From: Lichtheimia corymbifera B2541
Lineage: Eukaryota > Mucoromycota > Mucoromycetes > Mucorales > Lichtheimiaceae
Direction: 5' to 3'
NCBI GenBank assembly: GCA_000697475.1
Contig: JNEU01000881.1
Coordinates: 62,001 to 126,000 of the forward strand
Length of the DNA stretch: 64,000 nt
The notes under the pieces are model-generated. The model saw only the letters and a program-made list of their open reading frames with translations, ran no database searches and was not told the origin of the DNA. This document shows, piece after piece, positions 11,915 through 24,003 of this stretch. Each line of letters opens with the position of its first letter. Position 1 is the stretch's first letter. Both the position numbers and the translations under genes were made by a program.

Positions 11915-14398
11915 ATGACCGATTTTGCATTAGCCGCACAGGCTCTCATTCTCAATGAAAAACTTGACACGACCACCTCATCGTTTTCAGAGGCCATTGC
12001 ATCCACTACCGACGACATTTTGCAAGGTCAATATACCAAAGTGTTGCGCGAACGTAGTCCACTCTTCACCTCCAGCAGCAATGACAATGAAGGACTGATA
12101 TCGACAGGCGATTTGACAAGTTGGATCCATGCACGATTATCGACTATGGATATGGACAATAGCGAGACCAGTTTCTTGATATTGGCAACGGGTATTGCAG
12201 CATTGAACGCGTTCGTACAGACCAACTGGACGGGTCCACTTTTGGATTGGAGCGTGAGCCAAGTTGTATTGTCAAGTGATACAGCAGATAAGCAGGTGGA
12301 TGATCGCATTCATCGACATTGTCTTGGTGTACTTTCAGTCGATAGCGAGCCAGTTTATCATTTGACAGAACGCTTGGGTTTATTGTTGATTGCACGAGAA
12401 TTACTATTGGCAGTGAGGAAACAACATCCACAACCAGAAGTGGCTTTATGGGCCATGCGTGCCGTCTTTTTACAACAACAACTACTCGATAACCCAACCG
12501 GCACTTTACAATCTTTGTTATTGGAGGAACTCGCCAAGGAAAGCAGTGGATTTGAGCGTGATGCACTTCGTGTACGTCAACAATTGGATGTGGCATTGAT
12601 CGAAAGCTATTATGGACTTGACAAGGAGGCCTGCAACATGATGCAACAAGCTCAAAAAACATCTGGATTTCAATGGGAGCTTACCGGTGCTCTCGGTCGT
12701 CGTACCAAGTTCCAGACATTTGACGTATCTCAATTGGTGTTGCTTGCTGAAAGTAAGAACGACGATGCTGCTTTGAAACAAGACGACAAGGAGGATAAGG
12801 ATGAGGAGGATGAGGATCGAGTACGACCTGAGACCGTTGCTTTGGAAGATGATACATTATTGGATCAAGTTGCATTTACCAAGAATGAAAAAAACGAACG
12901 TGATGAAGCCAAACGTCGTGGCAACCTGCAGGTCATTGATCAGTGTCTATTGCTCGCATTTTGCTTGAACGTCAAGAATACAAACCCAGAGCATGGTCTC
13001 ACAAGTGAAGAGATGGCACCCTATGTCACCCGTGTACTCGAGAATGCCAACAACTGGATGGTCCACACTATGGGTTTACTGCTCAAGACACGTTTGGAAG
13101 CACACAAGAGTCGTACTGTGGAGCGTTCATTGTTGCAGTTACAGGCTTTGGTGGATCAAATCAAGGTCGAAGATTCAAGTGTTGAGGAACGTCTGGCTTA
13201 CTTTTACGAGTTGCTGTTACCAAGCAAGTGGGATATGGAGCGTGAATTGGCCAAGCGTTTTGTTTCTTTGGGTGTCGTCAAGAGTGCACTGGAAATCTTT
13301 GAGCGACTGGAAATGTGGGAAGAGGCCATCGCCTGCTATCAAATGCTTGAAGAGTCACACAAGGCTAAGGATGTACTTTCTCGCCTGATGAAGGATGATC
13401 CCAATTCTCCAAAGCTTTGGTGTATCCTTGGTGATGTTGAGCGTAATCCTGACCACTGGCGTAAGGCATGGGACATCTCCAACAAGCGTTTTGCACGTGC
13501 AATGCGATCCTTGGGTGCATATCACTACCGACGACAAGAGTACAATGAAGCCATTGAGTGTTACCAACATGCTCTCGAGATCAATCCATTATTTGAAGGA
13601 TCGTGGTATATTCTTGGCTGTGCTGCCATGCAAGTGGATTCATGGGATGTGGCTGCACGTGCTTTCCAGCGTGTGGTATCACTTGATCACGAGCAAGCCG
13701 AAGCATGGAACAACTTATCAAGCATTTATGTACAAATGGATCGCAAAACGGATGCATTCTTGGCACTCAAGCAAGCAACCAAGCTCAAGTTTGACAATTG
13801 GCGTATGTGGCAAAACCTACTAGTGGTGGCTGTGGACGTGGGTCAATTCGCTGACGCTATATGGGCTATGCAACGAGTTGTGGAATTGAGATGGGACAAA
13901 GTACGTGAAGAGGCGGTCGACAAACAAGTGCTGCACATGCTGGTTGAGAACGTTGTCCAGAATTGGAAGGATCCTTTTGACCGTGATGGTGCTCGTCTCG
14001 CACGCCACGTGCAACGTTTGCTCGAAGATGTTATTCTCACTCGCATTACTGGCTCACCTGAACTTTGGGGCATCACTGCAAAGTTTTATATTTGGCAGCA
14101 GCGTTACGTCGATGCACTTGAAGCTTCAGTTAAAGGATATCGCACCGTCATGCATGATGCTCGCATTGAAACGGATCAACAAGTCTTTGATCGCGTGGCT
14201 CAGGTCGCCCTGGATACCGTTGACATGTATGAGACTCTGGGTGAAAAAGAACAAGATGGTGCCCCCGTATGTGCTGATTGGCGTTATCAATCCCGTCTCA
14301 TTATCAAGAGCATTATGGGCAAGGGCAAAGATGTATTTGAAGACACTGTGATGTATGATCGACTCAAGGAGCGACTCGAGGATCTCAAACGCACGTAA
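11915..14398 (+). CDS. EMW1: TPR protein TTC27 / Emw1
   Basis: A single-exon gene of 827 aa, the family's usual length. It matches TTC27 of animals and Emw1 of yeasts along its length. Landmarks are GALGRRTKFQTFDVSQLVLL near residue 255, the DDTLLDQVAF segment near 315, LERLEMWEEAIACYQMLEES in the middle, a GDVERNPDHWRKAWDIS block, and TPR repeats such as YHYRRQEYNEAIECYQHALE and AFQRVVSLDHEQAEAWNNLS. An acidic Lys/Glu/Asp stretch lies at about 280-300. Emw1 is essential in yeast and has been linked to cell-wall integrity; the exact biochemical role is unsettled. The absence of introns is notable among the intron-rich neighbours. Confidence 0.95.
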   Translation: MTDFALAAQALILNEKLDTTTSSFSEAIASTTDDILQGQYTKVLRERSPLFTSSSNDNEGLISTGDLTSWIHARLSTMDMDNSETSFLILATGIAALNAFVQTNWTGPLLDWSVSQVVLSSDTADKQVDDRIHRHCLGVLSVDSEPVYHLTERLGLLLIARELLLAVRKQHPQPEVALWAMRAVFLQQQLLDNPTGTLQSLLLEELAKESSGFERDALRVRQQLDVALIESYYGLDKEACNMMQQAQKTSGFQWELTGALGRRTKFQTFDVSQLVLLAESKNDDAALKQDDKEDKDEEDEDRVRPETVALEDDTLLDQVAFTKNEKNERDEAKRRGNLQVIDQCLLLAFCLNVKNTNPEHGLTSEEMAPYVTRVLENANNWMVHTMGLLLKTRLEAHKSRTVERSLLQLQALVDQIKVEDSSVEERLAYFYELLLPSKWDMERELAKRFVSLGVVKSALEIFERLEMWEEAIACYQMLEESHKAKDVLSRLMKDDPNSPKLWCILGDVERNPDHWRKAWDISNKRFARAMRSLGAYHYRRQEYNEAIECYQHALEINPLFEGSWYILGCAAMQVDSWDVAARAFQRVVSLDHEQAEAWNNLSSIYVQMDRKTDAFLALKQATKLKFDNWRMWQNLLVVAVDVGQFADAIWAMQRVVELRWDKVREEAVDKQVLHMLVENVVQNWKDPFDRDGARLARHVQRLLEDVILTRITGSPELWGITAKFYIWQQRYVDALEASVKGYRTVMHDARIETDQQVFDRVAQVALDTVDMYETLGEKEQDGAPVCADWRYQSRLIIKSIMGKGKDVFEDTVMYDRLKERLEDLKRT

Positions 14399-14684
14399 CA
14401 GCATCACCCAACGGCATCAAAAAGTACATACTTAGTTATATATAGAACAACCTTTTTTTTCATGTGTAAATAATGATGATGATGGATATGGAATGATTGA
14501 TATATTACTGATGTCATGATGTCAATGGGGTTGGATGAGTAAGAGTGAAAGGACATGTATGTGTGCGTAGTATTTGTGTTTGTGTGGAGGGATAAACAAT
14601 AAAGAAGCAATTGTGGAGAGTAAAAATACAACATGGGGTGATGGGCATAATCCAAACACAAACACACGCACATGGTTAATTTTC

Positions 14685-15588
14685 TTACATCACTACACTA
14701 TCGCGTTTGTTACCAAGCTTATGGAAGGATACGGCCTTTTTGAGCTTTTTGGTCAGGCTGCGTCTTTTGAGTGTCAATCTTGATGCTTGACGACGGAGAC
14801 CTTTTTGCTCTTCAGCAGGTGTTTCAGGAGGTGGAGGTGGAGGTGGCAAATGGTGCTGGTGTTGTTTCTGTGCTGGCAACGACGTGGGTGTTGGCGGCAT
14901 AGAAGTCGTTCCTCCTGATGAATTACTAGCCATTGAGACAATGTTATCCCCTTCAGCTTCCTCCTCCTGATCGTTATCGTAGTAAAAGTGATAGCTGCCC
15001 ATCGTGCGACCTGCAGATGCACCAACGCCACTATCACCCTCAGTAGGAGACGACGTACTAATAACATCATCATTTGTGCCCATTTCTGCTGTTGGCTTTG
15101 AATTGTTGCCTTGATCCTTCGCCTCTTGTCTTTTTTGATCCTGAGATCCATTCGATCCTGCCGTCACCATACCATCATTTTTCTTCTCCTTATTTTTGTG
15201 GTCAGATGACAGACCATCATTGTTTGTGTTGACTTTGCTCACGGTCATCGTATCTTTAACAGTGTCCGTGTCAAAAAAATCACAATTGGGCATCATGCAA
15301 GTGCATACAGTATAGCCTACCTTTGGTTTGTGATGAAAGATTTCCCCCAGCGGATGATGATTGCTGCACATCTGTTGCACCAGAATGTGTCGGTGATGAC
15401 AATAGTGGCGCGGCATCCGTAGCAGTATTAATAATGGGCGTTTGTGGTGGTGATGGGAATGATTGAATCGCAGCAGCTGTACTGGTATCAGTAGTGGGTG
15501 CAGCCTTTGTCACATTCTTGTTATTGTCTTCGGGTGGTTGACGTTCCCAGACCTGTTGCAAGTAAATTAGTGAAGATACACGAAGCAT
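14685..15588 (-). CDS. Low-complexity protein of unknown function
   Basis: Two exons, 15321-15588 and 14685-15253, joined by a GT-AG intron of 67 bp (278 aa). The start MLRVSSLIYLQQVWERQ at 15588 is preferred; an in-frame ATG at 15645 would add 19 hydrophobic residues. The middle is rich in Ser, Thr, Asn, Gly and Asp, with a polyproline run (PPPPPPP) near residue 235. The C-terminus is strongly basic (LTLKRRSLTKKLKKAVSFHK) and could bind membrane or nucleic acid. No known domain is seen. The product is probably disordered; function is not assigned. Confidence 0.6.
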
Positions 15589-16116
15589 CCTTGTTCCAGT
15601 ATTTGAGAGAGAAAAGAGAAAGAAAGCAATTAAAGAGAGAGGCACAGCATATGCTGTGCTTTAAATGGTGAGTCTTAAGGAGTTAAACAGTGAGAGATAC
15701 GCAGCAAGCGTAAGCACCCGGGCTGACGGATAAAAACAATACAGTAGAATTATTTATTCACCATGAGAACTGCATATACTCGGGTACCTTTTCTCGTTTA
15801 GACTCTAAAGAACGCCCTCACCCTCCATTGCCTCCCACCCGCATTGCATAAGGGGGAATACTTCGCAGTGCTACTTCTGGCTGTCAATGCATGCTTGTTG
15901 TACAGCTGCATGTCAAATTGTTCCACTAACATTCGAAGCACAAGGGATAAACGTGTAACAAGGGTGAAACGAATTAACTGAGCAAGAAGCATTTTGGTAT
16001 TATCATGATGATGTGTGCAATAATGAAGAATGGTGGTGGTGGTGGTCATGGTGATCATTTTGTAGGTGTGAGTGTGTGTGCGTGTGTGGGTGTACAGCAA
16101 TAGTAAAATAGGTAAT
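15589..16116. other. Intergenic
   Basis: No gene supported. It holds the promoter of the 14685-15588 gene and the 3' end of SGT1. A GT-rich microsatellite lies near 16066-16092. Confidence 0.5.
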
Positions 16117-17564
16117 TTAGATTTCATACTATATTTACAATGGTGTTTTGTGAGTGTCATTGTCGTTTCGCTACCCTCCCGATCTCTCTCACGATTTCCT
16201 CTCCCTCTCAGCTTTCCGGTCCGATGCATGGATTACATACCTTCTTTGCAACCATTCCCTCTGGAGGCTTGGTTTCCACTTTCTTGGATCCAACTTCGGC
16301 CCAGTTGGTAGACAAGCAAGTACCATTACTTTCCACAAAGCTCTTCATCATAGCTCGGCGAGTATCTTCATCGGCACCACTGTAGATTTGTTGGAATAAC
16401 GAGTTGAGAGCAGCATCACCTTCAGGCTTATCCTGATCCTTCTCAATCTCTTGCACAAGCTTGTTCCAATCCTTGGGCTTACGAGAACTAGACACACTGG
16501 TGGATGCCACTAATTAAAGATGGATAAAGTTAATATCGAAAACAAAAATCCAATTATGGCTCACACGTACTGGTAGTTGGCAATTCATCTTCGCCTTCCA
16601 ATGTACCCCACTTGATTCCTTCAGTCTTCTTCTTAAGCTTGATTTCAATCTTGGTGGACAAGACCTTGTAACTGCATTCCTTGGGCAAGACTTCGTGAGC
16701 CAATGGATCAAGTTCCAAAGAGAATGTGGAGCCAGTAGGCATCTTGATTGACAATGACAACTAAAAACGAATGATATATATGTCATTGTCTGCTTTCTCC
16801 TTGTCATCCCTGATTCTCAGCTTACCGAACGGTCAAAGAAATCGAGAGAAACATCATCTTTGTTGACTTTTTTGATAAAGACTTCCACGGTGATAAAGGC
16901 ATCATTTTGGAACCATTCATGTCTGTATTTTCACCCATGAGCTTACTGTCTCATCCACAATGCTTTCCAATCTCTTACCTAGCACGAACATTCTGAGGAG
17001 TGGAAGGAGCCGGTGCTTGTACTGCAGGAGCAGGCTCTTCTTGTTTGGGTGCAGGAGGTGGAGGAGGAAGAACATCTTGGACCTTTCGCAACCAAGTAGC
17101 CAAAGTACGTTCGTTTGGATTCAATTCCTTGGCAGACTCAAATGACTTTTGTGCTTCAGGATATTGCTTGAGATTGAATTGAACAATGCTAATCCATAAC
17201 ATGCATTAAGTTCATGTGATCTCTCTCGAGTGCAATCATTTCATCATTACATACCCTCGTTGCAAGTGAGCTCGTGCCAACAAGCTACGAGTTCCCTTGG
17301 GTCCACTCAATATCTCCAAAGCCTTGTCAGCATCAGCAAGAGCCTTATCCAACTGGTTCAACTTTTGATACACAGTGCAGCTAATGACCATGGCATGAGC
17401 ATACGCGTAATACCATAAACGTTGAAAACTTACCGTCGCATAAATGCTTCTGCATGTGTAGCATCGGCTTCAATGGTCTGCGAATACAAGGAAAGAGCCT
17501 CGTCATAATCGTCGTCAAAGTAGGCATCGTTGGCCTTGGCAAACAAATCGCTGGTGTCGCTCAT
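16117..17564 (-). CDS. SGT1: SGT1 co-chaperone (TPR-CS-SGS)
   Basis: Exons on the minus strand: 17434-17564, 17255-17380, 16979-17188, 16826-16922, 16571-16760, 16241-16509 and a tiny last exon 16117-16128 (344 aa). Three TPR units occupy about residues 1-110. A Pro/Ala linker follows, then a CS (p23-like) domain starting [17 protein letters not shown] and including [20 protein letters not shown]. The SGS domain has [25 protein letters not shown]1 links Hsp90 and Skp1 for SCF ubiquitin ligase and kinetochore assembly. The last exon is a judgement: reading through the donor after VAKK gives an unrelated tail, while splicing to the acceptor at 16129-16130 ends the protein KKYEI, close to the KKY ending of animal SGT1. 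Confidence 0.92.
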
Positions 17565-17832
17565 TGTCAAATTCAACAGGAAGAGAAGGTTCCAGATAGG
17601 GCGGCACTGATCCGTGACCGTGTGCTTTTTATCGGTAGTCAAATGCGCAGCAAGCACACATGCTGAGCCATAGATTATTCACACAGCCACGCCTCATTGT
17701 CTTTATCAATCATTGTAACAAAGGAAAGGAGCATCTAGGATATAGAAATATTCATTGTACTATGCACTTTATGATACAATAAAAAACATATTACATACAT
17801 AACAATCCAAAAAGAACAATGATGACATTGAT

Positions 17833-19173
17833 TTAATCATAGCATGGTACAGGGGGGAGTTGCTCCACTGCTAGGCCATATGATGGTGGTGCTTCTGTGT
17901 CCTGATACGCTGGTGGATGAGGTCGATCACCTTCCCAGTAATGCTCTCTGCAAGTAACAATCAATGGACACTCAAGCGTGCATGAATATACCTTTTTCGA
18001 CTGCTGATCATGGCTTAAGCTTGAGTGACTATTGCGACGTGTGATGGATGATAATGCACTAGCAGCTTCCTTGACAAGATCCTCCGAGAGAGAACGTAGC
18101 GATGATGATGATGATGATGATCGAATCATACCATGGTTCTGAGGAGTTGATGGTGGTGATGGTAGTGATTGGGCCGATGCAGATAGTGTATCCGAATCGA
18201 GTTGAGGAGATGTTGGTGCTGTCGATGGGAGGTTCTCATGGTTGTCTTGTTGCACCATAATATTGACAACAAGTGCATGTGTAACCCTTATGAGCCGTGT
18301 ATTGATATCTGCATTGACGCGTGGGCATATTCTGAATACAGCATTATACTCATGCTTGTGGTTTGGATTATACTTTGGGTTATCTGATGGATAAAATGTA
18401 CTCCATCCAAGTGGAAACAAATCATCTGTTTTCGAGACCGATTGACATGTGAGCGATTGTTGGCCGGTAGTTTGATAGTGGATGCGTTCTCGCAAGGCAC
18501 AAGTGACGGAGCGCACAATCTGTGTTCCAGGATGAATGAGATCAATCGTAAGAGTGAGTGGGACAAGGCCGCCTTCACGATAAACCATGGTAGGTGCATT
18601 AGCGCTGTATGACAACTTGTCGCTATGTTCATGGCCATGAATGGTATCGTACACTGAATGCTGCATGGCATCACTCAACAAGCAACGTCGAATGCAAATA
18701 TCTCGAGATACACGCACAAGGCGATGCATTACAGATGATCGTCGTCGGCGATGTAACACAGCTTCCAAACGATATCGAATATAACCATTCTTGCCACGGA
18801 ATGATGCCGGTAATGTCGCAGGAAGTTCAAATTCAAAAGGGTATGCGTATTCACCATGATCAAAGTATTCACAGTCAATGCTTTTGACTTTGTTGATCAG
18901 TGATCGACATTCAATGCCTTCTGGTGATGGTGTTGCCATGCTGGTCGTGGATCGTACATTAATCTTGCAGCGTCCTTCAAGCGAAATCACAAGTTTACGA
19001 GTGTGTATGGGCCTGTGCACATGTAACATGCATATGCCCTTGAGCGTACAGCCTTCTGATATATCATGACTATGGCCATGTACCACGCCTGTGAAAAGAG
19101 GATCGATTTGTAGCTCGATTGTAACGTCATTGGTGTCTTTGGGTATTTTGGCAAAGGTTGTCATGGTGATCAA
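17833..19173 (-). CDS. Alpha-arrestin (ART-type) with two PPxY motifs
   Basis: Single exon of 446 aa; a second ATG three codons in (19164) is also possible. The N-terminal half reads as an arrestin N domain (IELQIDPLFTGVVHG, then RKLVISLEGRCKINV and a YAYPFEFELPATLPASF strand). The arrestin C domain follows, including PLTLTIDLIHPGTQIV. A Ser-rich segment at about 340-380 may be phosphorylated. The tail carries PPAY at residues 420-423 and PPSY at 429-432, the PPxY signature recognised by WW domains of Rsp5/Nedd4 ubiquitin ligases. The likely job is to recruit that ligase to plasma-membrane transporters for endocytosis; the cargo cannot be predicted. It is tandem with SGT1, only 268 bp apart. 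Confidence 0.88.
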   Translation of the reverse strand: MITMTTFAKIPKDTNDVTIELQIDPLFTGVVHGHSHDISEGCTLKGICMLHVHRPIHTRKLVISLEGRCKINVRSTTSMATPSPEGIECRSLINKVKSIDCEYFDHGEYAYPFEFELPATLPASFRGKNGYIRYRLEAVLHRRRRSSVMHRLVRVSRDICIRRCLLSDAMQHSVYDTIHGHEHSDKLSYSANAPTMVYREGGLVPLTLTIDLIHPGTQIVRSVTCALRERIHYQTTGQQSLTCQSVSKTDDLFPLGWSTFYPSDNPKYNPNHKHEYNAVFRICPRVNADINTRLIRVTHALVVNIMVQQDNHENLPSTAPTSPQLDSDTLSASAQSLPSPPSTPQNHGMIRSSSSSSSLRSLSEDLVKEAASALSSITRRNSHSSLSHDQQSKKVYSCTLECPLIVTCREHYWEGDRPHPPAYQDTEAPPSYGLAVEQLPPVPCYD

Positions 19174-20734
19174 ACAGAAAGAAAAAAAGGGTGTTTGTTT
19201 GGTGGGTCAAGTCAAACTGTATCAGCGCGCGTATAAATATATACAGCTGCGTTATCAGCACCCGAATACACCCAGCTGCATGGAATATCAAAGGAAAACT
19301 TTGCGAAACCCGACCTCCGATTATGCAGACGACCTCTTATATAATCCACAATTGCGCCCATGTTACTGAGAGCAGTGACCACGGTGGCAAAACAACCGGC
19401 GTGCGGGGCGATTTTCATAACCCCACCACCTCGGTCAAATTCTGAACCCCTCCCCCTGTCATCAAGCACCATTTTCTATCGATTTCCACTTTGTTGACAT
19501 AAATAGCATCATAAAAGATGCTTGATATCCACATGTCTCAAATACAGATGAATATCGTTTTTGAGCTAGTAAGATCATGGTTTCGAAAGATGTTTGACAT
19601 GATGTTTTCTTCGGAATCATGCAATCAAAAATAGATCGTGCTGGGTCCATTTTCCATTATTATCCCATCATTGTTGCCAGGTCGGTGATGACAAGAACCA
19701 TGCGTATTCACGTTTCACTGGCTTCGTTCATGCATATACAAGAAAATTTAGTCTATCATATGCCGTCATGGACAATCGGTACTGTAAGCCTCCTATGATT
19801 AAACATTGGCTGATTCAATATTGGAACGGCAAGTATTCATTGACCAAATACAATGATCCATGAAACAGACGCACGCTCTGTTTATTATAGGATGCCTCCC
19901 GCCGTGTGCTAATAATGCTATCTTACTACCATGCAAGATCTAAATCGAAAGAAAGGAATATGCGGTACGAGTTTTCGACAAGATCTTATCCAAATGACTT
20001 ATACAATCCAGTACAGCCTTTGTTCAAGACACAGTAAATCAATCAGACCCTTTTTCTTCTCCTCTTTCCTTTATCACACCATTCATAAATGGATGTACTT
20101 CTACAACCCTGCTTAAACCTTCAATCATACAATGCATCAATTGCCGCACACGACGAGATCCACCTCAGGAAGAAGGATGTCTATGACACAATAGAAACTT
20201 AGAAATGGTTGGCAATATCCGCTTAAGTAACATTTAATCCAACATCATCATTTATTATAATAAGAGAAAGAATGAGACACTAGGCTGAGATGTACAATGA
20301 ATGGCTCTAATGGAGAAGACACATCGATTTGAGCAATGCTATCATTTGGGCGTGCATTTTGCAAATGTGAACGAATGGGCGTGAGATGCGAATTGTATTT
20401 ATGGCATGTCAAAATATGCAGTTGTTGGGTGATGAGGTTGTACATGGTTGACAGGTTGCACAGAGGATGATGATAGTGGTTGCCATCGAATAGAGGGTAG
20501 AGTAGCATAACTGAATGCACCAATCGTCAAGGATGATGGCATCAACATCAATTTGACAATGAATACATAAGAACAAAGGCCCCTTTTTCCACGCGTTGTA
20601 TATATCCAATCCCTTCCATCCCAAGTACCAAAGCAATATTCAGATCCATATCGATAGGCATTCGTTTGTATTGACGCAAATTGATACACGTAAATAAAGC
20701 TGCTTCTATACAATGGCTATCTGCTGTTCACGTA
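19174..20734. other. Intergenic, up to the repeat island
   Basis: About 1.5 kb without a supported gene. Apart from the arrestin promoter, only short unconvincing open frames are present. Confidence 0.5.
19232..19243 (-). promoter_or_regulatory. TATA box of the arrestin gene
   Basis: The minus strand reads TATATATTTATA about 60-70 bp upstream of the arrestin ATG. Confidence 0.5.
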
Positions 20735-21289
20735 AAAAGGCTGGAAGATGAGTTGCTGTAAGTAACTTGAGACAACAGAGCAAAGGCATTCCTGAGGCAA
20801 CTGCTGGATGAATGCTGTTATCTTTGGCTGTGGCAGAGAAGTATGCAAGGGCGCGTGTTGTACTAGAATGACAAGGTGGTGAATGCTGTTAGAGACAATA
20901 GAGTAAGGCCGTGCTAATGGCAACTGCTGCAATGAATGCTGGTACGATTGGTCGTGGCAGAAGGGTGTGCAAGAGAAAGGGGAGCGTCAAGAAACGTGGG
21001 TGTTCTAGTGTGGTGCACACGCCATGGAATTACCCTTCAGTCAAAGACAATCGGATCAAGACAGTTGCAGCATTGACATGATGGGTTGAAACAGGACAAT
21101 CGTTCGCAGTTGATGGTTGTACTTGAATGGGGCAACAGTTGAGAATGGGAGGAAGAGAACAGTAAGCTGAGAGTGGAAGAGCTGGGAAACTAAAAAGATC
21201 AGGCAGCTGTTAGACATACATACACACACACTGTAATTGATTCATGACCCTGACATTGCTCACCTTGACCTCAAACTTGCACACAAGGT

Positions 21290-22110
21290 GCTTTCGGGCA
21301 TGCTGATCAACTTTTTCTTAATAAAGAACCCATGCTTCATTTGAAAGTTTTGAATGGGAGGGTGTAATGTGGGGTTTACTATGATCGACTGAAATTCCGG
21401 ACCCGCCCGGATTCATTGAAATGCCATTTAGTATGCATAATCTTGGGATTCACCATTTCAAGCCTGAAACTTGGTAAGAAGGTTCTCTGAGTCATGCTGA
21501 TCAACTCTATTCATTTAAAAACCGTATGCTTCATTATCATGTTTTACGCATCGGGCGGCCCAAATATAGGAGAGATGATGGATGGACGGAACGCAAGTAG
21601 GGTGTATAGTGCACACCCCCGCGGTTGCCCACCTCCATCCTGAAACTTGGTCAGGCCGTGGGCTTCGGCATGCTGATCAACTCCATTCATTTTAAAGTCG
21701 CAGGCTTCATTGTGAGAAATAAAATGCGGGCGTCCGACGATGAAGAACGGGAAGATTTATATATAGGGAGGACGGCCCAGGACCTTGATCGCAGATATCA
21801 CACAAAGTACATTCGGATACGCTGATCAACTTTGGAATAATAAAGAACCCACGCTTCATTTGAAATCTTGAATGGGAGGATATAATGAGTGATTTACTAT
21901 GAAGGACGGAAATTCCGCGCCCGTCCAAATTCATGCAATGTCAGTTACTATGAATTACCTTGGGATTCCCACTTTTGAACTTGAAACTTGGTAAGAAGGT
22001 TCTCTGAGTCATGCTGATTAACTCTATTCATTTAAAAAACGCATGCTTCAATTTGAGAACTTTGAATGCGAACGGCCCATATATATGAGAGACATTGGGT
22101 GGACGGGAGC
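21290..22110. repeat. Direct sub-repeats inside the left arm
   Basis: A module containing TGCTGATCAACT followed by TTTAAA or TTATAAAG-like sequence and ATGCTTCAT recurs near 21300, 21498, 21671, 21822 and 22014. The blocks 21290-21540 and 21820-22060 repeat in the same order, showing an internal duplication of about 520 bp in the left arm. Confidence 0.7.
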
Positions 22111-22360
22111 GTCCCCGAGATTGCCCACCTCCATTGTGAAACTTGCACACATCATGCTGCCGACCATGACGAGTATTTTTATTCTCATAAAGATCTCATG
22201 TTTCATTGTAGAATTTTTAGTTATGGGCATCTTTATGTTTTACTATGCTGTACGCGTAATGCTATATGGAGAGTGACGTTTGTTCATTGGGAAGTATCAT
22301 GCAAATGAGCTGTGTTGCACAAAGAAGTCCGTCTGCATCTTCGGCTCTATCGGGGTCTAC

Positions 22361-22821
22361 CTACTTGACAATGAACAAAGACCACTTGCCATATAGCATC
22401 ACGCTTACAGCATATGTGAAAACATAAAGGTGCCTGTATATCTAAACTTTATAATGAAACATGGGGTCTTCAATCGAACAAAGTTGCTCGTCGGGGTCAA
22501 GCGCACCTTGGGTGCAACTTTCACGATCGTCGTGGCCATTCTCAGATTCGCCCAATGTCACCACCAGCCAAAGTCGAAAAAAAATCCGAGAGGTCGACCC
22601 AGGATCCACTTTGGCTGGTGGTGACATTGGGTGAATCTGGGGTCGGCGAGCCTGATCGTGAAAGTTGCACCCAAGGTGCGCTTCACCCCGGCGAGCAACT
22701 TTGTTCTATGTAAGAGCCCACGTTTCATTGTAAAGTTTAGATATACAGGCACATTTATGTTTTTACATATGCTATAGCCATGATGCTATATGACAAGTGG
22801 TGTTTGTTCATTGTGAAGTAG
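22361..22821. repeat. Fold-back hairpin copy 1
   Basis: Arms of about 210 bp flank a 33 bp spacer at 22575-22607 (an A8 run, then GAGAGGTCGACCC). Outer ends are CTACTTGACAATGAAC and GTTCATTGTGAAGTAG. The inner arms read AGCGCACCTTGGGTGCAACT and its complement, and CACCACCAGCCAAAGT against ACTTTGGCTGGTGGTG. About 25 bp in the middle of the arms no longer pair. Confidence 0.85.
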
Positions 22822-23543
22822 CTCGACCCTGATAGAGCGGAACATGCGCAGACGCGTGCTTGTGCGACACATCCAATTTGCATGATACTTCCCAATGAAC
22901 AAACACCACTTACATATAGCATTATGGTTTCAGCATATGTAAAAACGTAAACGCGCCTGCATCTAGAATTGGTCAGCTTGATCGGGCAAACATGATTGGA
23001 AAGGTGCGCTCGACCACGACGAGCAATATCGTTCTATGAAAGAGCCCATGTTTCATTGTAAAGTTTTGAGATAAATGCACTTTCTCGTTTTTACATAACG
23101 CTAAAAAGCATGGTGCTATATGACAAGTGGTCTTTGTTGATTGTCAAGTAGCTTGATCCTAATAGAACGGAAGGTGCGGAGGGGCGTGCATGTGTAACAC
23201 AGCTCATTTGCATGATACTTCACAATGAACAAACACCACCTTCCATACATCATCACGCTTTTCATCATATGTAAAACGAGAAAGTGCATTTATCTCTAAA
23301 CTTTACAATGAAACATGGGCTCTTTCATAGAACAATATTGCTCGTCGTGGTGGAGCGCACCTTGTCAATCAAAGTTTCACCATCAAGCTTGCCAATCCTA
23401 GATGCAGGCACTTTTGCGTTTTTACATATGCTGAAAGTGTGATGCTATATGACAAGTGGTGTTTGGTCATTGTAAAGCATCATGCAAATGAGCTGTGTTG
23501 CACAAAGGAGTCCATCTGAATCTTCGGCTCTATCGGGGTCTAC
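22822..23543. repeat. Rearranged half-units between hairpins 1 and 2
   Basis: Pieces of the hairpin outer arms (AATGAACAAACACCAC, GCATGATACTTCC, AACGAGCAATATTG-like) occur in both orientations near 22895-23110 and 23215-23470, but the GCGCACCTTGGGTGC core is lost or degraded. Confidence 0.65.
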
Positions 23544-24003
23544 CTACTTGACAATGAACAAAGACCACTTGTCATATAGCATCACGCTTACAGCATATGT
23601 GAAAACATAAAGGTGCCTGTATCTCTAAACTTTACAATGAAACATGGGGTCTTCAATCGAGCAGAGTTGCTCGTCGGGGTGAAGCGCACCTTGGGTGCAA
23701 CTTTCACGATCGTCGTGGCCATTCTCAGATTCACCCAATGTCACCACCAGCCAAAGTTGAAAAAAAAAATTCAAGAGGTCGATCCACGATCCACTTTGGC
23801 TGGTGGTGACATTGGGTGGATCTGAGAATGGCCACGACGATCGTGAAAGTTGCACCCAAGGTGCGCTTCACCTCGACGAGCAACTTTGTTCGATTGAAGA
23901 CCCCATGTTTCATTGTAAAGTTTAGAGATACAGGCACCTTTATATTTTACATATGCTGTAAGCGTGATGCTATATAACAAATGGTGTTTGTTCATTGTGA
24001 AGT
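23544..24003. repeat. Fold-back hairpin copy 2 (near-perfect arms)
   Basis: The best preserved copy: arms of about 213 bp pair with very few mismatches around a 35 bp spacer at 23758-23792. The stretch that is mismatched in the other copies (GGCCATTCTCAGATTCACCC) pairs here. Confidence 0.88.

Noticed and set aside
22430..23937. Repeated 60-80 codon frames in both directions within the hairpins
   Set aside because: They are translations of the same inverted-repeat arms (also at 55294-56153), appear on both strands, and lack starts or splice sites consistent with a gene.
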